A DNA stretch of 64,000 bases from Enterococcus sp. 4G2_DIV0659 (GCF_002140715.2 NZ_NGLE02000001.1:1483001-1547000), one strand, 5' to 3'. Shown: positions 17,868 to 28,345, counted from the stretch's first letter. The notes: generated by a model from the sequence alone, not told the origin. A program made the numbers and translations.

Positions 17868-19646
17868 TTAATCTATCATTGCCTTTTCCGAAAAAATAAG
17901 CTCTTTAATTTCTCGTCCCTCTGTTTCAAAAATCACAACTTCATTACATCCTTTGGTTAGGAACTCTTTTGGACAATACAACGAACGGATTGGTCCAACA
18001 TTCCAGTAACGACCAAGATTAATGCCATTTACTATGACCACACCTTTACCGTAAGCGGAACAATCAATAAAAGTATCACCTAACTCGTTTAGCTCAAACT
18101 CTATTTGATAAAAGGATGGCTGTAAGGGGTCTGTTCCCGCTGTATAATCAATAGAGTGCAACTGATCTTCAGACAGTGTCAGCGGGTATTGTTTGTACCC
18201 CTGATGAAAATGGATATCCTGCATAATACCGCCGCGGATACCTTTTGATTGCGTGGGTGCATTTAACTTAAACCCATAATTCACTCGCCCTAAATTTTCG
18301 ATCAAGACATCCAAGTTGATTTTTTTATGATCTGCTTGCCCTTTTATAATCATCTCTTCCCCAACAGTCTCTTGATATTGGGTTGCTTTATACGTTCCAT
18401 CAACATACACTTGAATCCGGTCACTAGCTTCTACTACTTTCAATTTATTCTCATGAAAATAATTGTTCAATTCGACTGAATATAGCATGTACCCGTAACC
18501 AACACCAGCTGCTTCCATACTTAAAGGATACGTGGTTTGCTGAGCTGTTATCATCTTATCCTTCGTTGAAAAGAGCGACACACTATTTTTTACAGGATAT
18601 ATACCTAAATTTACGGGGACTTTTTTTCGTGGTTCTGCTTGCCAAACTTCTGGACAAACTTCCTTAATTGCTTTTTGAACGTGATAATATTTTTCTGTCG
18701 GCTCCCCCCATTCAGTCAGCAAAGCGTCGTAATCATAGCTGGTGACTTGGGGTAAATCAAGCGCACCTCGTGCAGAACAACCATTGTAAAAGCCAAAATT
18801 CGTTCCCCCATGAAACATATATAAATTCAGCGAACCGACTTCCAACATAGCTTTTACTTCACTCGCTAATTCTTTCCCCTCTCTTTTGATGATCGGTTCA
18901 TTCCAGCGGTTGAACCAGCCATCCCAATATTCCATACACATGATTGGCCATTTTTTGCCATGACGCTCCATAAAATTTCTCATTACTTGCGCATTTTCTT
19001 TTGAACGGCTACCAAAATTCCCTGTCACAAACACATCTTCTTCAATCAATGTCCCTGCATCCAACACTTCATCCCAAGCGCCATCAGAGGTGAACATTGG
19101 GACATCAATACCAAATTCTTCCATCAATTGTTTGGTTTGACGCAAGTATTCTTTTTCCATACCATATGAACCATATTCATTCTCGATCTGCATCATGATG
19201 ACTGGTCCGCCCAGGGTCAGCTGTAATGGTGCTAGCTTAGGGATTAAAACACTGAAATATTGACGAACTTTTCTCATAAAACGTGGATCAGTTGAACGAA
19301 GACGTATACCTTTTTCCTTTAGTAACCAAGCTGGCAGCCCGCCAAATTCCCATTCTGCACAGATATAAACAGAAGGACGCAAAATAACCATCAATCCCAT
19401 TTTTTGAGCAAGTTTAACAAAGACTTCAATATCTTTGACTCCTTTAAAATCATAAGTTCCTTCGATCGGTTCGTGTATATTCCATGGAATATAGGTTTCT
19501 ACCGTGTTGGCGCCTAAAGCCTTTAGATTATATAAACTATCTTCCCATTGACCTGGTGTCATCCGAAAGTAATGAATCGCACCACTTATCAATTTGATCG
19601 GCTTACCATCTAATAAAAAATCTTCTTTTATCTCAAACGTTTGCAT
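17868..19646 (-). CDS. GH35 beta-galactosidase, BgaC type
   Basis: 592 aa from the ATG at 19644-19646, about seven bases after AAAGGGGG; an ATG two codons earlier is too close to that site. It is a TIM-barrel GH35 enzyme: acid/base E157 in QIENEYGSYG and nucleophile E239 in IMCMEYWDGW. The N-terminal signature SGAIHYFRM and the HGGTNFGFYNG loop are present, and the C-terminal beta domains end near residue 585. There is no signal peptide, so it acts in the cytoplasm on imported sugar. Related enzymes prefer beta-1,3-linked galactose. Seven bases separate it from GH88, so they form one operon. Confidence 0.92.
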   Translation of the reverse strand: MQTFEIKEDFLLDGKPIKLISGAIHYFRMTPGQWEDSLYNLKALGANTVETYIPWNIHEPIEGTYDFKGVKDIEVFVKLAQKMGLMVILRPSVYICAEWEFGGLPAWLLKEKGIRLRSTDPRFMRKVRQYFSVLIPKLAPLQLTLGGPVIMMQIENEYGSYGMEKEYLRQTKQLMEEFGIDVPMFTSDGAWDEVLDAGTLIEEDVFVTGNFGSRSKENAQVMRNFMERHGKKWPIMCMEYWDGWFNRWNEPIIKREGKELASEVKAMLEVGSLNLYMFHGGTNFGFYNGCSARGALDLPQVTSYDYDALLTEWGEPTEKYYHVQKAIKEVCPEVWQAEPRKKVPVNLGIYPVKNSVSLFSTKDKMITAQQTTYPLSMEAAGVGYGYMLYSVELNNYFHENKLKVVEASDRIQVYVDGTYKATQYQETVGEEMIIKGQADHKKINLDVLIENLGRVNYGFKLNAPTQSKGIRGGIMQDIHFHQGYKQYPLTLSEDQLHSIDYTAGTDPLQPSFYQIEFELNELGDTFIDCSAYGKGVVIVNGINLGRYWNVGPIRSLYCPKEFLTKGCNEVVIFETEGREIKELIFSEKAMID

Positions 19647-19658
19647 TGTCATCCCCCT

Positions 19659-20822
19659 TTACCAGTATCTTTTCCACGTCGGCTTCGCTAACCTAATCAA
19701 GGCCTCTAAATAAAAATAATCGCCCCATAAATTTGGTTCATCGATGCCTTTTCCTTCTCCATGTACATAAACACCATGAAGTAATAAGCCTTCGTTATCA
19801 CTTATATTTTTGGCTGAATACTGTTCTCCCAGTTGATAAAGCATTCCCTTAGCGATTGCTTTTGCTTTTGGATATGCGTGCAATGATTCCGCTTCTAATA
19901 ATCCGCAAGCTGCAATTGCCGCTGAAGAACTGTCTTTGTCTGAAGGATGTTGATCATTAAAATCAAAATCCCAATAAGGCACAAGATCTGCAGGTAAGTG
20001 TTCCAAAAAGACCTCTACGACTGCTGAATAAATTTCTGGAAACGGCTCAGAATGAAGATAACGTTCATTCAAAGGAATCCCCAGCACCGCCCAACTTTGC
20101 CCTCTTGCCCAAATCGATTCATCACTATTGCCTTGATGGGTTGCACCATGACTTGGCTCTCCTGTCTCAGGATCAAAATAGTACGTATGAAACGTTGTCC
20201 CATCTTCTCGAATCACTGTGTTCAACAAGGTATGATAATGCTTCGCAGCAACAGCCGAGTAACGAGGATCACCAGAAATTTCTGTCGCCTTGAATAAAAG
20301 TGGTAAATTAATCAAAGAATCAATAATCAAGCGGTATTCCTTTGGATCACCGTATTTTCCCCAAGCTTGAATAAAATTGCCCTGTGTCTGAAAGCGAGCC
20401 AATAAAACATCTGCTGCCTGTAAAAGTTCTTTCTTGCAAACCTTACTTCCAGTTACTTCGTAGCCTGCACCAGCTGATAAACTATACAAAAAACCAATAT
20501 CATGATGATCCAATACAAAGTGATTATCTAATCGTTGTTGGAAGCTTTCGACTGTTTCCATCGCTCGTTTCATAAATTTTTCTTTTCCAGTCCATTCGTA
20601 AGCAAACCAAAGCATGCCTGTCCAAAATCCGTTCGTCCAATCATCGTTCTCTTTGATACGATATTGTCCGTTTGTCCCACAAGCTGAGGGGAATTTCGCG
20701 CCAAACCGCTCCATGTTTTTTTCAATTTTCCTGACACATTCATTGATTTGCTCACTGAGCCATCGTTGGGTTACATTTTCACCTAAGCGAATCAGCTTAT
20801 TTTTATTCTCTTGAAGAGTCAT
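19659..20822 (-). CDS. ugl: GH88 unsaturated glucuronyl hydrolase
   Basis: 387 aa from the ATG at 20820-20822, with AAGGAG eight bases upstream. It has the alpha/alpha barrel of GH88. Candidate catalytic Asp residues are D108 in HDIGFLYS and D168 in IIDSLINLPLL, with the GNSDESIWARGQSW and NLWGDYFYLEAL segments typical of the family. It removes the 4,5-unsaturated uronate from lyase-generated disaccharides by hydration. It is cytoplasmic, which fits PTS import. A variant operator overlaps its ribosome-binding region. Confidence 0.94.
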   Translation of the reverse strand: MTLQENKNKLIRLGENVTQRWLSEQINECVRKIEKNMERFGAKFPSACGTNGQYRIKENDDWTNGFWTGMLWFAYEWTGKEKFMKRAMETVESFQQRLDNHFVLDHHDIGFLYSLSAGAGYEVTGSKVCKKELLQAADVLLARFQTQGNFIQAWGKYGDPKEYRLIIDSLINLPLLFKATEISGDPRYSAVAAKHYHTLLNTVIREDGTTFHTYYFDPETGEPSHGATHQGNSDESIWARGQSWAVLGIPLNERYLHSEPFPEIYSAVVEVFLEHLPADLVPYWDFDFNDQHPSDKDSSSAAIAACGLLEAESLHAYPKAKAIAKGMLYQLGEQYSAKNISDNEGLLLHGVYVHGEGKGIDEPNLWGDYFYLEALIRLAKPTWKRYW

Positions 20823-20834
20823 ATCCACCACTCC

Positions 20835-20855
20835 TTAACTTGTTAACATATTAAC
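20835..20855 (-). promoter_or_regulatory. Overlapping operator-like palindromes upstream of GH88
   Basis: TTAACTTGTTAA (20835-20846) and GTTAACATATTAAC (20842-20855) overlap. Each contains a ten-base core one base different from the TAACATGTTA sites flanking the GntR gene. They lie 13-33 bases before the GH88 start, so the same repressor probably controls the GH88-GH35 operon. Confidence 0.55.
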
Positions 20856-20913
20856 CAAAAACATTATAACTCAAAAAAATTCAAAAAGCGAACCTTCTTG
20901 AGAAATTTTTCTA

Positions 20914-20953
20914 GCAAAAAACCATGATTTCGCTATCAGCAAAAAAATCATGG
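20914..20953 (-). terminator. Terminator of the DUF2264 operon
   Basis: CCATGATTT (20922-20930) pairs with AAATCATGG (20945-20953); on the minus strand a T run follows. It separates this operon from GH88. Confidence 0.85.
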
Positions 20954-20960
20954 CTCCTTT

Positions 20961-21788
20961 TTATTTATTTCTCCCAAAAACCTCAATTTGGGTAAGAGCA
21001 GGAAAGGGAGAACTATCCGCTGCTTTTTTAAGCTCCTTAAACGTTACCGATTCTGTTACTTTTAATGGAAATCTGATTTCCTGAAAACTTGTGGCATTCG
21101 TAGTTGGCACAACAAGTTGGGTGCCATCTGAAAATTCTAGTGTCACTTCGTTCCAATAACTATCGTGAGGATAGTCTCCTCTAAATAACAATCTGATCCA
21201 GTCAATGTCTACTTTACGACCAAATTCAATCGTCAATGCCGCATCTGCTTGCTGGTTGATTCCCCAAGAAGCGAAGGGATACGAGCCATGAGACAAGTTG
21301 CCATATTTTCCGTCAATCGCATTTTTAGCAAAAAAAACAGCATCGTCTCTCGTTTCCACATTTGCTTTTACATGAGGATAAACGCCAGATATTTCTTTTT
21401 GATCATGGGAATTAAAAGAAAGATTTTGATAATTTCTAATTTCAAAATCATAAGCTTTTCGCACCATCAAGTGGTGACGTTTTGAGTGAAAAGCTGTTTC
21501 AACAGAAGCTTTTCTAGTAGACTCAGTTAGCGGAATTGAGTACTCCCATGTTTTTTGAGGCACAAAAATAAGGGAAGGTGCTAATGTCTCATCTAGTTGA
21601 ACAACAAAATAGGTATCCTCTTCATTTATTGTGACAATAATCTTATCTCCACATTCATATGAGTAGTCTTTTATTGCCAGAACTGCCAAGCTATCCCCTT
21701 CTGCGACAAAAGGACCACACTCCTTTTCATGATCAATCCGACCAATAATCGTTTGATTTTCTTCATTCTTTAATTCAATTTTTATCAT
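20961..21788 (-). CDS. Discoidin-like (F5/8 type C fold) protein of the uronate locus
   Basis: 275 aa, no signal peptide. The first 110 residues look like a beta-rich domain. The second half (about 130-272) has features of a galactose-binding discoidin fold: NAIDGKYGNLSHGSYPFASWGIN, ALTIEFGRKVDIDWIRLLFRGDYPHDSYW and the final LTQIEVFGR. Its start overlaps the end of the DUF2264 gene by 14 bases, so the two are translationally coupled and may act together. I do not know a biochemical role; an intracellular glycan-binding or auxiliary enzyme subunit is plausible. Confidence 0.7.
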   Translation of the reverse strand: MIKIELKNEENQTIIGRIDHEKECGPFVAEGDSLAVLAIKDYSYECGDKIIVTINEEDTYFVVQLDETLAPSLIFVPQKTWEYSIPLTESTRKASVETAFHSKRHHLMVRKAYDFEIRNYQNLSFNSHDQKEISGVYPHVKANVETRDDAVFFAKNAIDGKYGNLSHGSYPFASWGINQQADAALTIEFGRKVDIDWIRLLFRGDYPHDSYWNEVTLEFSDGTQLVVPTTNATSFQEIRFPLKVTESVTFKELKKAADSSPFPALTQIEVFGRNK

Positions 21789-23529
21789 CGTCTTTTATCC
21801 CTTCCTCACCGTTAACAATTCCACCAACAAGGCAGATTAAACGGTGCTTTCCTACAGGTAATATTTTTTTCAAACAAGGCAAACTGGTTCTAGGAAAAAA
21901 TAACGAAGTATTGGCTTCTGGTTGAATAACCAACGCTTCATCATAACCTTCGACTGCTATGATTTTAGAGATCAACTTCTCTTCTGTCACAAAGCACCAA
22001 TTTGCTCCTATTTTTCCTTGTGGCTTTCTTCCTGACAATGGAACGCTAAACCCACCTTCTCGAATCTCTAAAGGAACCTTCGTGTCAATCTCATGGACAC
22101 GCAAATGCCACTGCCCCAAAGGATACAGCTCTGTATCAACTACTACACCTTCAAATGGCGACCATCGATGATAAACAGCTTCCTCCGTGATTTGATAGTT
22201 AAGCGTTTCTCTTTTTGTTCGGAAGAAACGTCCGTTGTCACAAGAAATAGCTAAGGTATTATCAAATGCGCCTTCTTCATAACTAAATCCAGCTTTCGGT
22301 ACACTAAAACCGAACTTCGTTGAATAAACAAACTTACTATATTTCGCTTCTGCATGCGCCTGTCCTTCAACCATCATGCCGGCTGGAAAACCTAATACGT
22401 GGCGGCCATTATCTTCTTGAATCAAAAGCATATTTCCTTTTTCCATGAGCTTCCTTGTTTTTTTCTTTATTGGTAAGGGCATAGCTTGCCAAAAAGGATG
22501 ATCTTCGCAAACTGCTAATATTAAAAATGTCTTTAATGCCCAATATGGCGAACCAGGCGCATTGTAACCTTCTGCCATCACAAGATTTTCGTAATGATAA
22601 CCGATTGACAGTCTGCCATCAAAAGTAAAAATATCGTGGTCTAACCAATTTTTTAAATGGGCAGATAAAATTGTTTTCATCTCTCCCCAAGGAATCGCTT
22701 CAACATCTGCAAACACCAATGCTGAAAAAAAAGCGCCTTGGGCAAACCGATACGTCAAACTCCGTCCATAAGGCAACGCCTCTCCATCACTATCAAAGTA
22801 ATAAACAAAGTCTTGGGCAAATATCGTCGCTCTTTCGATAAAACGTTGTGACCAGATCGGCTCTTCTTCTTTCATAAATTTCGCATAAATCAACCCATAA
22901 TAGTGGAAAGCAAAAGGGATGTAATAGTCTCTTTGTGTGCTCTTTCCGTCTATATACCAGCCTGAACCGATATACATGGAGTCAATTAATTGAAGTTCTT
23001 CTATTAATCTCTCCCAATTTAAAGACTCCCCACAATGATACAGCGCAATCCGAATGAGGACTTTAAAAAACGTCCAATTATTTTTAGGAATTTTCCTTTC
23101 CAACGCTTGCGATAACCATGCAACAACATTTTTTTGATCTTTTTCTGCTAATTGATCCCAAAAGTAATTTTTCTGTAACAAAAGCGTCAGCGCTATCGCT
23201 GCCATTTCAACGATATATTGATCGTAATCAGTGACCCTACCCCAAAAATGAGGACCATCAGGATCTGTTCCTTTAGCCAATTTTGCTAAAAAAGCATCTC
23301 TCAGTTCATCATCTTGTTGACTCTTCCAATATGGCGCAATTCCCCATAAAGGACGAACAAGCGCTTCCATATCAGCTCGTTGCTGATTATATACTGCTCC
23401 ACTGTTTCCCAGACACAGCCCTGAATATTCAGATTTAATGATTGGCTTTCTCAATGGCAAAATAATTTCTTCTAGCGCTACTACAAAATCCTTCTGACTA
23501 AAAAAAGGATTCCTTTTACTCTTTTCCAT
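21775..23529 (-). CDS. DUF2264-domain protein
   Basis: 584 aa from the ATG at 23527-23529 (a GTG one codon earlier also fits the AAGGAGG site). Family features include the N-terminal GNSGAVYNQQRADMEALVRPLWG, GRVTDYDQYIVEMAAIALTLLL and GSGWYIDGKSTQRDYYIPFAFHYYG. The helical first 400 residues suggest an alpha/alpha toroid like those of GH88/GH105 and PL8, followed by a beta-sandwich. DUF2264 proteins often sit in polysaccharide utilisation loci. It lacks a signal peptide. A second glycosidase or lyase acting on uronate oligosaccharides is the best guess; there is no direct proof. Confidence 0.85.
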   Translation of the reverse strand: MEKSKRNPFFSQKDFVVALEEIILPLRKPIIKSEYSGLCLGNSGAVYNQQRADMEALVRPLWGIAPYWKSQQDDELRDAFLAKLAKGTDPDGPHFWGRVTDYDQYIVEMAAIALTLLLQKNYFWDQLAEKDQKNVVAWLSQALERKIPKNNWTFFKVLIRIALYHCGESLNWERLIEELQLIDSMYIGSGWYIDGKSTQRDYYIPFAFHYYGLIYAKFMKEEEPIWSQRFIERATIFAQDFVYYFDSDGEALPYGRSLTYRFAQGAFFSALVFADVEAIPWGEMKTILSAHLKNWLDHDIFTFDGRLSIGYHYENLVMAEGYNAPGSPYWALKTFLILAVCEDHPFWQAMPLPIKKKTRKLMEKGNMLLIQEDNGRHVLGFPAGMMVEGQAHAEAKYSKFVYSTKFGFSVPKAGFSYEEGAFDNTLAISCDNGRFFRTKRETLNYQITEEAVYHRWSPFEGVVVDTELYPLGQWHLRVHEIDTKVPLEIREGGFSVPLSGRKPQGKIGANWCFVTEEKLISKIIAVEGYDEALVIQPEANTSLFFPRTSLPCLKKILPVGKHRLICLVGGIVNGEEGIKDDDKN

Positions 23530-23868
23530 CACTAGAACCTCCTTCGCTCACCGAAAAGAATAGCAAGTTACAATCCCTTTTTCAAACATACTTTTCTAAT
23601 CTAGATTAAAATAAAATGAACTCATATTTGTCCTCACCCTTCCACTTAATCTGTTTTTTCATAGTCATAAACATTGGGTTTATATGATTAAATGAACATC
23701 CCCCTCGTTTCTCCCTCCTACTTAACCTAATAAAAATGAGGAAATGACGATCAAAATCAAACAAAAAACTCATAATTAAATGTGAATAACAAAAAAAGCA
23801 AGAACGAGACAAACGGAAAAACAATTTGCCTTCGCTCTCTGCCCACTAAACATCAGAACTCCTTATTC
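23530..23868. other. Intergenic region with a 12-bp palindrome
   Basis: No convincing gene is seen. It carries the promoter side of the DUF2264 operon. TAATCTAGATTA (23597-23608) is a perfect palindrome about 70 bases before the DUF2264 start and could be an operator, but differs from the TAACATGTTA sites. The rest is AT-rich and shows no clear structure. Confidence 0.4.
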
Positions 23869-25542
23869 TCATGATTTGTCCGGTGAGAAAAGTTTCTGAC
23901 GAATAATACCCGTCATCAAAATAATCCAACTAATTACAGAAACCATCATAGATATCCGTTGAATCCAAGTCTTTTCATAGAAGATTTCTACCTTCCCGTT
24001 TTTCCCAACGATAATCTCACATAACCCCGGAAATCTATCACTTGATGCGACCTCCAGCCTCTCATCAGTTTCTATATTTCGCGCCTGATACCCCTTATAA
24101 TAGATAAACGGGAGCGTTATTTTTCCAGTTTGACTAACTTGATAATTCAACCTGACTTTGCCATACGACCACTCTGTTTTGTCAATTGTGACCATATCCG
24201 TTCTTCTAATTTCTTTTGGCTGTGTTCGTAATGATAAAATGTCCATTCCACTGGGGATATACTCTAATCCCCACCCTAAATAGTTTGGATCATAATCCGT
24301 ATATGAATCCTGCCGCCACTTTTTTATTGCATCAGGTAACACTAAACTATGACCTATGCCCATTAACAACACACCTAACATCACTGCTCTAATAAACCAG
24401 CCATTGATTTGTCTATTCCGAAAAAATTGCTCACTAGTATCTGCAAATCCCCAACAAATACAAAGTGTAACAATCAGAAAAAAACGCCAAGGAAACTGCA
24501 CTGTATTCAAAATAGTTTTACTAAGTAACCTCTGGGGAGCAATATTCGTTGCTAAAACAAAAAATACCACACCAATAATCACTAATTGCATCGTCAGCTT
24601 CGACAAAGATTTGTAGCAGATTACTAGTATAAACATGCCTGCAATAACAAATAAACCTAAATTGTTATGCCCATAATTTTTAAACGCAATCCAAAAATAC
24701 TCTTGAATACTACTGGCACTTTGTTCTAAAGTAATCACAGGTGAAACTTGAAAATTATACGTTTGTCCCCATAACTGTTCTATAATTGGCATTAGAAAAC
24801 CAGCGACTAACAGTATTGTCGCTCCAATCGCATAAACAAAAGCAAACACCCTTTCTTTTTGTTCAAAAATAACATCCATATTTAAGCAAATAAAGAAAAT
24901 AATAAAAAAACAAAAAATAACAGCTGTCAACATATGGGTTAAAATTACTCCACTCATGCCAATTCCCAATAAGTAAAACTTCTTTTCATTTCCTCTGAAA
25001 ATATGCCATAACCCTAGTAAAGCGACAGGTAAAAAAGTCAACGCCAAAACCTCTCCCAATGCTGCGCGTTCAATCATATCTCCCAATCGATAAGACGCAG
25101 TTCCATATAAAAAAGCAAAGAATAACGCTTGCTGCTTATTTTCTTTATAACTTTTAAAACTGTGATACGCAATAACATAACTAGCAAAATTGATCATTAT
25201 TAACAATCCAATATATGACTGAGCAATCGTCAGACCAGCATATCTTAAAATGGCTGCCGGATACAAAAAAAGATCTCCATAAAAAATAGGTGCGGCATAT
25301 CCCATACCATTCAAAAAATAAAAGTTGATTTTTGGAAAGAAATCTCCATTAGCAATCCCTAAAGCTAACCCATTAATCCGATTATGATGAAAAAAAATGT
25401 CATCTCCTTGATAAAGTAATCCCCCTTGAATGTGACTGAAATAAAGAACACCAACACTCAGTACTAGAAAAAACAAATAGTACCTTACAAGGTATGATTT
25501 GTTCCAAACTTCCACAATCCCATTACTTCTCTGACTTTTCAT
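23869..25542 (-). CDS. Large multi-TM membrane protein, GT-C / 6-pyruvoyl-THPS-related type
   Basis: 557 aa with about twelve hydrophobic segments and a short extracytoplasmic C-terminal domain (about 425-530). The first external loop has GDDIFFHHNRI, an acidic pair placed where GT-C glycosyltransferases carry their metal-binding motif. It is the last gene of the WxL locus, downstream of the YfhO-like gene. Such proteins are thought to transfer sugars from lipid carriers onto surface polymers or proteins. There is no strong ribosome-binding site at the ATG. The donor and acceptor are unknown. Confidence 0.7.
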   Translation of the reverse strand: MKSQRSNGIVEVWNKSYLVRYYLFFLVLSVGVLYFSHIQGGLLYQGDDIFFHHNRINGLALGIANGDFFPKINFYFLNGMGYAAPIFYGDLFLYPAAILRYAGLTIAQSYIGLLIMINFASYVIAYHSFKSYKENKQQALFFAFLYGTASYRLGDMIERAALGEVLALTFLPVALLGLWHIFRGNEKKFYLLGIGMSGVILTHMLTAVIFCFFIIFFICLNMDVIFEQKERVFAFVYAIGATILLVAGFLMPIIEQLWGQTYNFQVSPVITLEQSASSIQEYFWIAFKNYGHNNLGLFVIAGMFILVICYKSLSKLTMQLVIIGVVFFVLATNIAPQRLLSKTILNTVQFPWRFFLIVTLCICWGFADTSEQFFRNRQINGWFIRAVMLGVLLMGIGHSLVLPDAIKKWRQDSYTDYDPNYLGWGLEYIPSGMDILSLRTQPKEIRRTDMVTIDKTEWSYGKVRLNYQVSQTGKITLPFIYYKGYQARNIETDERLEVASSDRFPGLCEIIVGKNGKVEIFYEKTWIQRISMMVSVISWIILMTGIIRQKLFSPDKS

Positions 25543-25702
25543 TCTTTACATTACCAACAATAAGTGAACACTCATTATTCCTTTCTATCTTTTTTAATGA
25601 ACTATGCTAAAAAATAAGCGCGTGCGAGTCAAAACTAAAAAGAAGTATTGGCTCTACACTACGCATCTAAATAAGTAGTTTATCGTATTAATTTCTCTAT
25701 AT

Positions 25703-28326
25703 CTAATAACTATAAAATGGATCTTCAGCTTTGCATCGCAACCACCAAACATACCCAACAAAGCCGCCTGTACACACTATCAACAATCCAACACCTAAAG
25801 GAAAACCTTGTGGTAAAAAGACAAATTCAATTTCATGCTCTCCAGCACTCACTGGTAAAGTCAAAAACGCCTGCTTAAAGGTTGGAATAGTTGTCCGCTT
25901 CCCATCAACATATGCCTTCCAGCCTTTATCATAAGGGATACTAGTAAAAAGCACTTTATCTTGATCCAATTTTACTGTTGTTGCCGCTCTACGTCCTTTC
26001 ACTTGAAAGTCTACGCCATTATCTTTGATTTTCTCAATGGAATGACTGAATTTCTTTGTATCCAACAACGCTACATCTGGCTGGACGATTTGAAAAACAT
26101 CTTTCTTTTTCAAATTAGAAATACTCATCTTAAAAGTGACCTTTTTTGCTTCTTTGTAATAGCCTAAAGAATAATACTGCCCCGTTTCTGTGATGGAACT
26201 GTCATGAACAACGCCATCTACTTCCAGCTTCATCATTGGAAAGCCAAACGTTTTATACCCTACTGGATAAATACTAACATAGGCCTGTCGATTTTTAGGG
26301 ATGTCCACTGTCCATTCTAAAATCATCGGCTCAGTCTCTTTTTCTGGTGTATATGTCACAACATCAGTACGATTGATCCTTCCTTTTTGCTCTTTTATAT
26401 TTGTAATTTTGACTTGTTCCAACGCACTAAATGAAAAGAAATCCTCTTTTGTTTCGGCCAAGTGATTTAATAGTGTTGCTTGTGATTTTACAGCGCCAGA
26501 CTCATATATTTCATCGTCCGTCCACATTCCAAGTGGTAACGCATAGCTATTTTCATACAGTGAAAACTCACCTTTTTCGGCAATTTTATTGTATCCAAAT
26601 TTTCTAACGACCTCTTTTGCTAAGTTATACTTCATCCCTACTAAAGAATCCATCAACAACGTATTGTTGGCATAACGGATATTTAAATTCGTTCCTGTTG
26701 AGCGATACCCCAAAGCATTCAAATAGTAAGATGAGTGACGATTTCGGATTGAAGAAAACATGTTCACACCACTATATCCGTAATTAAAAGAATCATTAGG
26801 TGAAACAAAATCTAAATTCTCCAAACGATAAAAACTAGTATTATCTACTTTGGTCTGATCCACTAACTCCTTGATTGGTTTATAAGGCTCTGCATAGTAT
26901 TTCCTAGAAGGATAATGCCATTCATTTTGAATCCCTAAAACAATACCATAACTATTTAATCCTGCCTCTCCACAAACCAGTAAAAGCAATAATAATCCAA
27001 TCCACTTTCCATAACTTTCATTTCTTTTCATTAAAGCCATAACCACTAGATAACCTACGAGAAAAACGAACGTCCAAATAACATTGATCGCTTGAATATA
27101 TTTATAGTCAGCTTGTCCCGTAATAAATCTCACAAATAAATATAGCCCCATTAAACTTAAAAAAATCGTGACCAGTTGATCAAAGTCTTCTGAATCATAT
27201 TTTTCCCACCCATAACCTGCTAAAAGCAATACGAGGAAAGAGAAAAGAAAACTAAATCGAAAATTAAACATATTCGGTGTATGCATCCCTTGCCAAAAAG
27301 ATTCAGCGGCTCTAAGTAAAAACTGGCAACTAAAATCAACAATAAACTGCCATAACAAATTTTTTGCTTCAATGAAATTTTCTTCGTGATGAAAAAAAAT
27401 AAACAAAAGATAACAGCTAGCAAGCCTATGTAAATAAACGGTGTAGACTTTATCTTGGTACTATCGTAGATTCCTATCATATTTTTAATTATTAAATCCC
27501 AAGGACCAGTATTTTTTGTTTTCAAATGAACAATTTTACTAAATACTTCTCCGTTGTTTTTCAAGTCCAAAACTGTAGGTAAAATCACGATCATCGATGT
27601 ACCACCAGCTAGAAATGAAGTAAGCAAATACATCGGAAAACGTAACAAATATCGTTTTCGATCAGTCAACATGCGTACTACAAAATAGCCAAAGGTAAAC
27701 AGCCCCACCATAAACGCCATATAAAAGTTTGAAACAAATAATAGAACATAACTTATAAATAGCAAGACTGGTTTCTTTTGATCCATTAAGCGATGAATCC
27801 CCAAAACAATTAAAGGCAAATAGACCATTGCATCCAGCCACATTAATATTTCAGAGTGTGCTACCACAAAAGACATCAATGCATATGAAACACTTAAAGC
27901 AACGTGGCTCCATTTTGGTAGCCGAAATGTCTGATAAGCAAAAAACCAAAACGCTCCGCCTAAACTGCCGATTTTTACTAATGTAAGATAATAAAGAAAA
28001 TCTGGAAGTTGAAGATTTGTAAAAAAAATCACCAAAGGACTGAATATCCCTCCTAAATAATACGCAATAAATGTCCAATAATTTAGTCCCATTGAACTAT
28101 TCCAAGTATAAAAAATACTTTGATCTCCTTTAAATACATTGTTTAAACTAGCATAAAAGTTAACATATTGAGAAAACCCATCACTTGCCAAAATCGTGTG
28201 CTGCTCACTTCCTGGATAAACACCTATTTTTGCATATACAATCACCATAATTGCAATTGGAATTCCCACACTTAGCAACAGAAACATCCCATTATTTTTG
28301 ATAAATAAATGAACTTTCTTTCTCAT
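25703..28326 (-). pseudogene. yfhO: YfhO-family membrane protein, single frameshift
   Basis: Two overlapping frames encode the N-terminal 350 and C-terminal 520 residues of one YfhO-like protein of about 870 aa. The join is at 27295-27299. The first frame reads PLNLF then shifts to GKGC, while the second continues with WQGMHTPNMFNF, so adding one T to a run of five restores the whole protein. The start has GAGGTC upstream. YfhO-like proteins are 12-14 TM GT-C-type proteins linked to glycosylation of lipoteichoic acid in Bacillus and Listeria. All family features outside the junction look intact, so this may be a recent mutation, a switchable homopolymer or a sequencing error. Confidence 0.85.
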
Positions 28327-28345
28327 ACTGACCTCACTTTACAAT

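Noticed and set aside
23606..23824. 72-codon minus-strand frame in the gap before DUF2264
   Set aside because: No ribosome-binding site and low-complexity composition.
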